NCBI GenBank assembly: GCA_020831845.1
Contig: JAFIFV010000129.1
Span: 1 to 64,000, forward strand
Reading direction: 5' to 3'
Length of the DNA stretch: 64,000 nucleotides
Source of the DNA: Ectothiorhodospiraceae bacterium
GTDB lineage: Bacteria; Pseudomonadota; Gammaproteobacteria; Nitrococcales; Aquisalimonadaceae
Part shown: in pieces, positions 1 to 7,736 of the stretch
How positions within the stretch are numbered: position 1 is the first letter of the stretch
Layout of the letters: each line of letters opens with the position of its first letter
Made by a program: the position numbers and the translations under genes
The notes under the pieces: model-generated
Database searches by the model: none
What the model saw: the letters and a program-made list of their open reading frames with translations, nothing else
Told to the model about the DNA's origin: nothing

Positions 1-124
1 TTTTCGCCCGTGGCGGTGTCGCAAGCCACCCCAGGTAGAACCACTACCTGCGGCGCCTTGCTCCTGACCACGAACGAAAATCGGTCTCGAGCGCGAACGT
101 GGGAATCGATCAGTGTTCCCCTAG
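1..124 (+). repeat. Dispersed repeat, copy A (cut by window start)
   Basis: This segment is closely similar by eye to the reverse complement of 15908-16030. Its right-hand 70 bases also match 35730-35801. Shared words include CACGAACGAAAA, CGGTCTCGAGCG and CAGTGTT near the right end, and an inner hairpin AGGTAG/CTACCT at 34-50. The right edge carries CTAG, which forms the TAG stop of the phoX gene on the minus strand. The left end lies outside the window, so full length is unknown. No transposase is present. Confidence 0.75.
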
Positions 125-2202
125 GTCCCGATCTTGCCGCCGTCGTCCTTCCAGATCACCACCGTGGCCGAGCGGGCATAGTTGCCCTCGTGATCCGGCC
201 AGGTGCCGTTCAGCGTACCTGCCTCGAATTCCCCGGCCGTGGTGGTTGCACCCGGATGCTGGACGTTAATGAACATGGTGCGCTGATCCGGGGTGGTGAT
301 CACGCCGGTGATTTCCTGACCCAGCGGGCCAGTCAGGAAGCGGCGGATCTCGCCGGTTTCCGGATGCGCGGCCAGCATGGAGTTATTCCCCATCATGGCG
401 TACACCGGATTGGTGTTCATCACGCCCTCACTCATATCCATCTGGATCCAGATGCGGCTGTCGTTGTCGATCCAGAGGCCATCCGGAGAACTGAAGATGT
501 TGTCCGCAGTGAGCGGATTGCCGTTCAGATCGTAACCACCAGCATTGGCATCCTCCGAGGCGTCCCCGGCGAAGGCGAAGATGTTCCACTGGAAGGTACC
601 GGCGGCGGGGTCATTGCCGTCTTCGCTCCAGCGGATGATGTGGCCGTGGGGGTTCGGGCCGCGCGGGTTCGCTTCGTCCGCGCCCGGACGACCGTCGCCG
701 CCGCGGTTGGAGTTATTGGTCAGCGTGAAGTACACCTCACGGGTCTTGGGATCCACTGCACCCCATTCCGGACGGTCCATCGGCGTGGCGCCGACGAAGT
801 CCGCGGCCAGGCGGGTGTTCACCAGCACATCGGCCTGGCTGCTGAAGCCGTTGCTCTCGTCCAGGCCGTTCTGACCGTAGACCAGTGGCAACCATTCGCC
901 GGTGCCGTCATCATTGAACTTCGCAACATACAGCGTACCGGTATCCAGCAGGTGACCGCCCGCCGTGTTGCGGAAGAACGACTGGGCGCTGACGAACTTG
1001 TAGATGTACTCGAACTGCGCGTCGTCGCCCGAGTAGCAGACCACCGGCCGGCCTTCCTCGGCGGGGTGGAACACCACACCCTCGTGCGCGAAACGACCCA
1101 TGGCGGTGCGCTTCTTCGGCGTGCTCTCCGGGGCAAACGGATCGATTTCCACCATCCAGCCAAAGCAGTTCGGTTCGTTGCGGTAGTCTTCGGTGGCATC
1201 CGCGCCGGTGCTGCTGGCATCGAATCGCACGTACTCGTCGGCGCCGTTGTCCGCCTTGTGCCACTGGTAGCGGGAATTCGTGCCCGCACGCACGCCATAG
1301 CGCGTGTGCTCGCGGGGCATCTCGGCATCGTCATTGCAGAAATAGCCTGCCCAGTTCTCTTCCGCAGCCAGATAGGTGTTCCAGGGGGTGACACCATGGG
1401 CGCAGTTGTTCAACGTACCGCGGGTGCCGTGACCGGCAGGGCTGTATTTGGTCTTCACCAGATCCGAACCGCGCACGGGGCCCTGCATCTCCATCGGCGT
1501 CAGCCCGGTAACGCGACGGTTCCGGCTGTCAAACTGGGTGCCCCAGGTGTTGTCGGCATTCTTCTCGATGCGGTAGATGCTGACGCCGTGGGCATTCATT
1601 TCCTTCAGGATTTCGTCGGCGTCCCGGGTGCCGTCTTCCTTCATCGGCACCTGCCCGCGATTCAGCGGCTGGCCGACGGCGGACTGGTGCATGTAGCGCG
1701 GTTCCACGTACTCGTGGTTCAGCACCAGCAGGCCATCCTCGGAGCTACCCTCGTAGGGGTCATCGCCCTCGATCGGGAAGAAATGCATGCCGTCGTGATG
1801 GGAACCGATCTGGCCACCCTGGTCGGCACCGCTGTTGCTCAGGTCGAAATCCGGCGCACCGCCGATGATCGGGTCCCCCCAGCGGCCGATGACCTGGTAG
1901 CTGTACCCGTCCGGCACGACAATCTCGTCGGCTTCGCTGGTCGGAATCGATTCGAAGCCCAGCAGGTCTGCGGAACCGCCGCCGTTCCCACCGCTGCCGC
2001 CGCTACTGGAGCTGGAGTTGCAGCCGGCCAGCGTGACACCGCCGAACACGCCGAGCACCGCCGCGCCCAGACCTCCCTTGAGCAGGTCGCGACGGCCAAA
2101 GCGCGCTTCCATCACGCTGGCGAACGGGCGGTTGCCCGAGAGGTTGCACAGCGCCTCGTCGCCCTCGTCAATGGGCATCAGATCCGGATTCTTTTCTGTC
2201 AT
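121..2202 (-). CDS. phoX: PhoX family alkaline phosphatase, Tat-exported lipoprotein
   Basis: Predicted 693-residue periplasmic or outer-membrane-anchored phosphomonoesterase of the PhoX (DUF839) family, which releases phosphate from organic phosphates using iron and calcium. The N-terminus has a twin-arginine motif (FGRRDLL, residues 35-41), a hydrophobic stretch and a lipobox ending at Cys61, followed by a Ser/Gly-rich linker. Family-typical segments are NHEYVEP (163-169), CAHGVTPWNTY (268-278) and AEENW (281-285). The ATG start leaves a complete Tat signal. The gene stands alone; its stop codon sits in repeat copy A. I saw no convincing Pho box upstream, so phosphate control is assumed from the family only. 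Confidence 0.93.
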   Translation of the reverse strand: MTEKNPDLMPIDEGDEALCNLSGNRPFASVMEARFGRRDLLKGGLGAAVLGVFGGVTLAGCNSSSSSGGSGGNGGGSADLLGFESIPTSEADEIVVPDGYSYQVIGRWGDPIIGGAPDFDLSNSGADQGGQIGSHHDGMHFFPIEGDDPYEGSSEDGLLVLNHEYVEPRYMHQSAVGQPLNRGQVPMKEDGTRDADEILKEMNAHGVSIYRIEKNADNTWGTQFDSRNRRVTGLTPMEMQGPVRGSDLVKTKYSPAGHGTRGTLNNCAHGVTPWNTYLAAEENWAGYFCNDDAEMPREHTRYGVRAGTNSRYQWHKADNGADEYVRFDASSTGADATEDYRNEPNCFGWMVEIDPFAPESTPKKRTAMGRFAHEGVVFHPAEEGRPVVCYSGDDAQFEYIYKFVSAQSFFRNTAGGHLLDTGTLYVAKFNDDGTGEWLPLVYGQNGLDESNGFSSQADVLVNTRLAADFVGATPMDRPEWGAVDPKTREVYFTLTNNSNRGGDGRPGADEANPRGPNPHGHIIRWSEDGNDPAAGTFQWNIFAFAGDASEDANAGGYDLNGNPLTADNIFSSPDGLWIDNDSRIWIQMDMSEGVMNTNPVYAMMGNNSMLAAHPETGEIRRFLTGPLGQEITGVITTPDQRTMFINVQHPGATTTAGEFEAGTLNGTWPDHEGNYARSATVVIWKDDGGKIGT

Positions 2203-2318
2203 GAGAGGTATCCCCTAGAGTGTGTTATGCAAGGCGGGGATAACCTTGCCGCCGCAGCATTGCAGCAGCGTGATGTCTTGTTGACGAATTGGAGGCAGTT
2301 TTGAGACGTTTTGAAGGC

Positions 2319-2350
2319 TGTAGCCGCCCGGCTACAGCCGGGCGGCTACA
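2319..2350 (-). terminator. Perfect 13-bp palindrome downstream of phoH
   Basis: The arms at 2319-2331 and 2338-2350 are perfectly complementary (TGTAGCCGCCCGG) around a 6-nt loop. The hairpin starts 14 nt past the phoH stop, so it could end phoH transcription. No T-tract follows on either strand, so a REP-type palindrome is an equal alternative. Confidence 0.45.
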
Positions 2351-2363
2351 CAGGGAGTGCCGA

Positions 2364-3758
2364 TCAGAGCAGATCCTCGGCGGCCAGGGCGAGGCGCGAA
2401 CGTTCCACCTCGCGCAGGGTCACATGCGCGGCATGCGCCCAGCTCCGGAAACGCTGCACCAGATACGTGAGGCCGGAGGTGGTTTCGGTCAGATAGGGAC
2501 TGTCGATCTGGTTGACGTTGCCAAGGCAGACAATCTTGGTGTTGCTGCCGGCACGGGTTACCAGGTTCTTGATCTGTTTGGGCGACAGATTCTGCGCCTC
2601 GTCGATGATCAGGTAGGTGTCATTGAAAGTGCGCCCACGCATGAACCCGAGCGAGCGGAACAGCAGGCGGCCGGAGAGCATGTCCCGCGTGGCTGCGCTG
2701 GCCCAGCCGTCATCGGTGCGCAGCAGTGAATCCAGGTTGTCCTGGATGCCGCCCATCCAGGGCGCCATCTTTTCCTCCTCGGTGCCAGGCAGGAAGCCGA
2801 TCTCCTCCCCCATGGCAATGGTTTCCCGGGTGATGACGATGCGCTCGAACCGCCGTTCCTCGTAGAGTTGATGCAGTCCCGCGGCCAGCGCCATGTAGGT
2901 CTTGCCGGTGCCGGCGGGGCCGGCCAGCGTAACCAGATCGGTGTCCTCGTCCAACAGCAGGTTGAAGGCGAAATTCTGCAGTACGTTATGGGCGTTCACA
3001 CCCCAGACGGCGTGCCGTTCGGCGCGAAAATCCCGGCATAGCTCCAGAACGGCTTCCTCGCCATCGCAGCTGCGCACCACACCCTCGAAATTGCCGCCCT
3101 GGTCGGTCTCGCAGACGAGCAGCCCAGGGTACCACTCCCGGACCATGTCACCACGCAGGCGGTAGAACGCGCGGCCGGCCTCCTGCCAGGATTCGATTTC
3201 GCCCTTGTTGCGTTCCCAGAAATTGCTTCCAGCCACGGTCATGCCGCTACTCATGGCCTCGATATCGTCCACCACGCGGTCATTCCGGTAGTCCTCCACC
3301 GGGATGCCGAGCGCAGCGCACTTCACGCGCAGGTTGACGTCCTTGCTGACCAGGATCACCGTCTCGTCCGGGCGCGACTGCTGCGCGAGCTGGGCTTCGG
3401 CGATAATCCTGTTGTCCGCCACACGGGCATCCAGCCCGGGCGCCGGTCCACCGGTGTGGGGCAGCGGGAAGAACAGCCGCCCCCCAGGCTGGCTGCCGTC
3501 CGCCGCCTCCAGCGGTACGCCAGCCACCACCGCCTCCATGTCCACCTTGTCCAGTAATGCGCCCAGGGTGCGCGTCGCCTGGCGAGCGCTGCGGGCCGTG
3601 TCGTGGTTGCCGCGCTTGAGCTGGTCCAGCTCTTCCAGCACGGTCATCGGGATGATGACGCTGTGTTCCTTGAACTTGAATAGACAGGAGGGATCGTGAA
3701 TGAGGACGTTGGTATCGAGGACATAGGCACGACGGGCTTTCTTGTCAATCCTGACCAT
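2364..3758 (-). CDS. PIN domain-PhoH family ATPase (YlaK-type)
   Basis: The 464-residue protein joins an N-terminal PIN nuclease domain (about 1-160; acidic residues at Asp15, Asp116 and Asp140) to a PhoH-type ATPase. Walker A GPAGTGKT is at 280-287 and Walker B LIIDEAQN at 383-390. PIN-PhoH proteins are linked to RNA unwinding and cleavage; the exact role here is unproven. A longer open frame exists upstream. I chose the ATG at 3758 because GGAGGTG lies 2 nt before it and the PIN fold begins directly after. It is monocistronic and divergent from the next gene. Confidence 0.9.
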   Translation of the reverse strand: MVRIDKKARRAYVLDTNVLIHDPSCLFKFKEHSVIIPMTVLEELDQLKRGNHDTARSARQATRTLGALLDKVDMEAVVAGVPLEAADGSQPGGRLFFPLPHTGGPAPGLDARVADNRIIAEAQLAQQSRPDETVILVSKDVNLRVKCAALGIPVEDYRNDRVVDDIEAMSSGMTVAGSNFWERNKGEIESWQEAGRAFYRLRGDMVREWYPGLLVCETDQGGNFEGVVRSCDGEEAVLELCRDFRAERHAVWGVNAHNVLQNFAFNLLLDEDTDLVTLAGPAGTGKTYMALAAGLHQLYEERRFERIVITRETIAMGEEIGFLPGTEEEKMAPWMGGIQDNLDSLLRTDDGWASAATRDMLSGRLLFRSLGFMRGRTFNDTYLIIDEAQNLSPKQIKNLVTRAGSNTKIVCLGNVNQIDSPYLTETTSGLTYLVQRFRSWAHAAHVTLREVERSRLALAAEDLL

Positions 3759-4165
3759 GGCACCTCCGGCAGTAACGGCGTAGAGTGAGTCCCCCACCCG
3801 GGAACCGAGAAACCAGCCTAGGCCGGCCCCTGTGACAGCATCATGACACCGGGCCATTCCCGGCCAGCCCGATGGCCGCTGTTCGCCGCACTCGCGCGCG
3901 CCACGCGGCTGGCGCGCATCGTGCTGAGGCCTTGTCCAGCCCCCGCTGGCGCTTGCCGCGCCATGCCTCATTGGTTCAGCATACCGTGTGCGGCGGCGCA
4001 CCACCAGATTCACGGATAACACGCTGCAGAATGAACCTTTTGGTACACAATTAATCGGAACGGAGGGGCGCTGGGACTTAGACTAGAGGTTCAGGGGGTA
4101 GTGCCCGATACACCTCTCGAGGTTCGCTGGCCAGCGGAGCCAAGGAATACACACCCGGAGGACGA
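3759..4165. other. Intergenic region between divergent phoH and dehydrogenase genes
   Basis: About 400 bases carry no convincing gene. Open frames here lack ribosome sites and have no family-like sequence. The region must contain the divergent promoters, and an AT-richer patch lies near 4030-4050, but I could not pick a clear -35/-10 pair. Confidence 0.5.
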
Positions 4166-5467
4166 ATGCAGAGAAGGATTCTGCTCGCGGTGGCGGCGAG
4201 CATCATCGGCCTGGCGATCTCCGGGTCGGCGCTTTCCAGGGACAAGCCGGATTGCGACGAGGACAACGCGGGACTGGAACTTCCCGACGGATTCTGCGCG
4301 TTACAGATCGCAGACAACCTGGGCAACGCCAGGCACGTTGCAGTCGCAGACAACGGCGATGTCTACGTGGCCGTGCGCGACCGTGACGATCAGGTGGGCG
4401 GCGTGGCCGCCATGCGCGATACCAGCGGCGACGGCCGCATGGATGAACTGATGCGCTTCGGCGAGAACGGCGGCACCGGTATTGCCATCCGGGACGGTCA
4501 CCTGTTTTTCGGGGAAGATCGCCGCATCATCCGCTTCTCGCTGCACGACAAGCACCTGGGCCCGAACGGTGATGCCCATGTGCTGGCATCCGGTTTCCCG
4601 GAACAATCCTCCCACGCCGCCAAGCCCTTCGTGTTCGACGCCGACGGCTATCTCTACATAAACGCCGGGGCCCCTTCGAACAATTGCCAGGAAGAGGACC
4701 GCAAGCCCGGCTCCCCTGGCATGAACCCGTGCCCGGAACTCGAGCGCGGAGGCGGCATCTGGAAGTTCAACAGCAGGGAACGCGGCCAGCAGCAGGAAGA
4801 TGCCCAACACTATGCCACCGGCATACGCCATGCCGTGGCCATGGCCTGGAACCCACTCGACCAGCATCTGTATGTTGTCCAGCATGGTCGCGACCAGCTC
4901 TCCGAGCTGTGGCCGGACCTCTATGATGACGAAGCCAATGCCCGCCTCCCCTCGGAAGAGCTGCTGCGGGTCACGGAAAGCGCAGACTTCGGCTGGCCGT
5001 ACTGCTATCACGATGGAGAACGCGATACCCGCGTGCTGGCACCGGAGTATGGTGGGGACGGGCAGTCCTCCGTGGCGTGCAACGACCGTTACCCCCCGCC
5101 GGAGCTGGCGTTTCCGGCCCATTTCGCACCCAACGATCTGCTCTTCTATACCGGCAGACAATTCCCGGAGCGCTACCATAACGGCGCCTTCGTCGCATTT
5201 CACGGTTCCTGGAACAGATCACCGGAAGAGCAACGGGGGTACAAGGTGGCGTTCGTGCCATTCGGCAGCAACGGCCGCATTAACAGTGATCGCGAATGGG
5301 AAGTGTTCGCTGACGGGTTCGCCGGCACCGACACCATCGGCAGCCCCGAGGACGCGGAACGCAGGCCGATGGGGCTGGCCGTAGGGCCGGACGGCAGCCT
5401 GTACATCACCGATTCCCGGCGCGGCGCCGTGTGGCGGGTGCTTTACAAGGGGGATGATCAGCGCTGA
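4166..5467 (+). CDS. Secreted glucose/sorbosone dehydrogenase-like beta-propeller protein
   Basis: Predicted 433-residue exported protein of the soluble PQQ-dependent sugar dehydrogenase (GSDH) superfamily. A signal peptide covers about residues 1-24 (hydrophobic core ending SGSALS). The body has repeated propeller-blade phrases such as VAVADNGDVYVAV and FVFDADGYLYINAG, and the family phrase FVAFHGSWNRSP near residues 349-360, followed by GLAVGPDGSLYITD. This predicts oxidation of an aldose or a related polyol with PQQ, but many relatives have unknown substrates. Start ATG follows GGAGGACGA. No PQQ synthesis genes lie nearby. Confidence 0.85.
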   Translation: MQRRILLAVAASIIGLAISGSALSRDKPDCDEDNAGLELPDGFCALQIADNLGNARHVAVADNGDVYVAVRDRDDQVGGVAAMRDTSGDGRMDELMRFGENGGTGIAIRDGHLFFGEDRRIIRFSLHDKHLGPNGDAHVLASGFPEQSSHAAKPFVFDADGYLYINAGAPSNNCQEEDRKPGSPGMNPCPELERGGGIWKFNSRERGQQQEDAQHYATGIRHAVAMAWNPLDQHLYVVQHGRDQLSELWPDLYDDEANARLPSEELLRVTESADFGWPYCYHDGERDTRVLAPEYGGDGQSSVACNDRYPPPELAFPAHFAPNDLLFYTGRQFPERYHNGAFVAFHGSWNRSPEEQRGYKVAFVPFGSNGRINSDREWEVFADGFAGTDTIGSPEDAERRPMGLAVGPDGSLYITDSRRGAVWRVLYKGDDQR

Positions 5468-5509
5468 ACTGCAGCGGGACCCCGCCCGGGAGATTGCTCA
5501 GGGGGGGCC

Positions 5510-6277
5510 TCAAGGCTCGCGCTTGAGCTCCATCAGCGAGGCCCGGTAGGTTTCCCGGCCCACGCGCTCATGCTCCACTACCAGCGGAATGTATTCCAGT
5601 TCGGTGGCGAACCACATGGTGGTCTTGCGCCGGGAGGAACCACCCACGCGCTCCACCTTTACCGCTTCATAGGTGCCGGCCGGGGTGTCCACCATTTCCT
5701 CTCCAACGACCTGGAAACGGTAGCTATCCACGTCACCATCACCCTCCACCACGCTGAACTCCATATCGGTCTCGCCCGCGCGAACGGCCAGCATCAGACG
5801 AAGCTGGGACAACAGCTCGTCCATTGTTTCCCCTTCCACATGCGCTTCCCAGCGCTCGTCTCCGCGACTGCTGACGCGACCGGTGTCGGGATTGAAGAAC
5901 AGTCGGGTGTATTCATTGTTCCCGCCCCGGGCGCGCTGGCGGTAATAGTACTCCTGGGGCCGGATCTCGCCATCCGCCAGGCGGAACCGGGTCCACTCCT
6001 CGATACTGCCGCGCAGCAGCAAGTCGGCAAACCCCACGGTCCTGCCTTCGGATACAAAGCGACAACTGCCTTCATCACATTGCAGGCTACGCTCGAGATT
6101 CGCCGCCCGCATGTCGTTACGCCGCAGTTCGTACTGGGCCGTGAAGCTGGGGAGATCGCCGGCGGCCAACGGGAAGCCGCTTTCGGCACCGCCAGTTTCA
6201 GCCCAGACCTGGCTGCCGGAAACCGTCAACCCGAGCACCGCGGCGCCCAGCAATGCACGAACGTTTCTCATATCCAT
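5510..6277 (-). CDS. DUF3108 domain periplasmic protein
   Basis: A 255-residue protein with a signal peptide (residues about 3-27, ending QVWAE) and a beta-rich body typical of DUF3108. That family is thought to adopt a lipocalin-like or LolA-like periplasmic fold of unknown function. The pattern from FTAQYELRRND through WTRFRLADGEIRPQEYYY to MWFATELEYIPLVVEHE fits it. An internal ATG two codons later is an equally possible start. It converges with the sugar dehydrogenase gene and lies downstream of the YajG-like lipoprotein gene on the same strand (49-nt gap), so the two may be co-transcribed. Confidence 0.82.
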   Translation of the reverse strand: MDMRNVRALLGAAVLGLTVSGSQVWAETGGAESGFPLAAGDLPSFTAQYELRRNDMRAANLERSLQCDEGSCRFVSEGRTVGFADLLLRGSIEEWTRFRLADGEIRPQEYYYRQRARGGNNEYTRLFFNPDTGRVSSRGDERWEAHVEGETMDELLSQLRLMLAVRAGETDMEFSVVEGDGDVDSYRFQVVGEEMVDTPAGTYEAVKVERVGGSSRRKTTMWFATELEYIPLVVEHERVGRETYRASLMELKREP

Positions 6278-6326
6278 GACCGCTTTGAGTCCCGCAACCC
6301 CTCGAGGTTCCTGCGGCTGAACGCCG

Positions 6327-6899
6327 TTAAGGAAGCGCGAGGAAGCGCAGCATCTCCTCGTTCAACAACCGCTCCAGCCCGCTGGCGAGCGCCTTGCTGA
6401 TGAACTCTCCGGTGTCCTCGGGACCCGGCCGGTAGCTCATCTGGTCCGTCCGCGTGTGCCGGGAGGCCCCCCGCAGTCGGCGATCGCCATTGTGCGCCTC
6501 GAACGACAGCGCGATGCGGGTTTCGACTTTACGCGGCATATCGCTGCTGACCCGGTGCTCCAACAGGTCCAGCGTGACCGTCAGCCGGCGCTCCGCGGCG
6601 CCGTCCCAGCGTTCCGGGTTGAAGCCCTGCTGCTCAAGCGCGCTGATCGCCGCCTGACCCATGATCTCGGCCAGATCCTGGTCGGTGGTCACCGGCGCAT
6701 CGTCGCTGAGCCGGTTCTCCAGCACACCCAGGTTCCGTGCCGAGCGGGCATCCTGCCCGCGCACGACAACCTCGACACCGTCTCCGATATCGGATTCCGT
6801 CATGGACGGCTCCGGCTTCAGTTGCACCTGCTGCCCGGTCTGCGCACACGCGGTGATCAGCAGGCAAGCCAACAGCAGCAGAGCTGTCTTCAGATTCAT
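6327..6899 (-). CDS. YajG-like lipoprotein
   Basis: A 190-residue predicted lipoprotein. The signal sequence MNLKTALLLLACLLITAC has its lipobox Cys at residue 19. The body (VQLKPEPSM, VVVRGQDARSARNLG, a central coil-like AAISALEQQGF) resembles the YajG family, whose function is not firmly known. The frame is open for 39 more codons upstream. The ATG at 6899 was chosen because AGGAGGAG lies just before it and the lipoprotein signal starts there. Confidence 0.85.
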   Translation of the reverse strand: MNLKTALLLLACLLITACAQTGQQVQLKPEPSMTESDIGDGVEVVVRGQDARSARNLGVLENRLSDDAPVTTDQDLAEIMGQAAISALEQQGFNPERWDGAAERRLTVTLDLLEHRVSSDMPRKVETRIALSFEAHNGDRRLRGASRHTRTDQMSYRPGPEDTGEFISKALASGLERLLNEEMLRFLALP

Positions 6900-7096
6900 G
6901 CCTCTCCTCCTATGGGCTATCTGGCTATACACCCGGCCATGCCCGGCATCCGGAAACGGCGCGTGGTCTCCCGTACATATTCTGCTCCCGATGCGCCCGC
7001 AGTAAAACAGTGTCACGGAAATGCCCCTTTCCGATCATGGCTTTGTCATCCCGCAGCCAGATACTCGCTGCAGATCAATCCTGCACGGAGACAGGC

Positions 7097-7627
7097 ATGG
7101 GTAGCACACCGCTCGCACGTATTCCCGCTCTGGAACGCGCCGGCCTGCTGTGGCTGAATCGCGGAGCCCGATACCGACCCGTCTGCCAGTTCATGCGGCT
7201 GATCAGCCGGTTGGGGAACGGGGTGGTCTGGTACAGCATCATTGCCGCGCTGCCCGTCATCCACGGCCTGCAGGACGGAAGCAGGCTGGCGCTGCAGATG
7301 CTCGCGACCGGGCTGATCTGCCTGATCGTGTACAAGATGCTCAAACGCGCCACCAGCCGTCCCAGGCCCTACGAAGTGATGCCGGACATCACCCCCTCCG
7401 CCATGGTCCTGGACCGGTACAGCTTCCCTTCCGGGCATACACTCCATGCGGTGGGCTTCTCCATCGTCCTGATCGGCCATCACGGCGACTGGGCCTGGTT
7501 CGCGGTGCCATTCACGCTACTGGTGGCGCTTTCCCGGCCAATACTGGGTTTGCACTACCCCGGCGATGTTCTGGCCGGCGCCGCCCTTGGCGCAGCCGTC
7601 GCGCTAGCGCTTCCAGCAATCTATTGA
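7097..7627 (+). CDS. PAP2 family membrane phosphatase
   Basis: A 176-residue membrane protein with all three PAP2/acid phosphatase motifs: K83-x6-RP (83-91), PSGH (111-114, catalytic His114) and SRx5HxxxD (146-157, His153 and Asp157). Several hydrophobic segments surround them. Such proteins dephosphorylate lipid phosphates, for example undecaprenyl-PP or phosphatidic or phosphatidylglycerol phosphate. The open frame begins 29 codons earlier. I chose the ATG at 7097 because GGAGACAGG precedes it. The substrate cannot be told from sequence. Confidence 0.88.
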   Translation: MGSTPLARIPALERAGLLWLNRGARYRPVCQFMRLISRLGNGVVWYSIIAALPVIHGLQDGSRLALQMLATGLICLIVYKMLKRATSRPRPYEVMPDITPSAMVLDRYSFPSGHTLHAVGFSIVLIGHHGDWAWFAVPFTLLVALSRPILGLHYPGDVLAGAALGAAVALALPAIY

Positions 7628-7736
7628 GCATCAGAATTTCCCCGAATCGCCCGGAACTGTGTACAAGAGTCACAAAACCATGGGCCCGGCGCCGTAAACG
7701 CTTGACCTGTCGACAACTCTGCTGAATAGTGACGAC

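Noticed and set aside
10-2304. 764-codon plus-strand frame opposite phoX
   Set aside because: Shadow of phoX with His/Val/Gly-rich composition and no recognisable family.
2203-2318. Pho box upstream of phoX
   Set aside because: No pair of CTGTCAT-like direct repeats was seen at the right distance.
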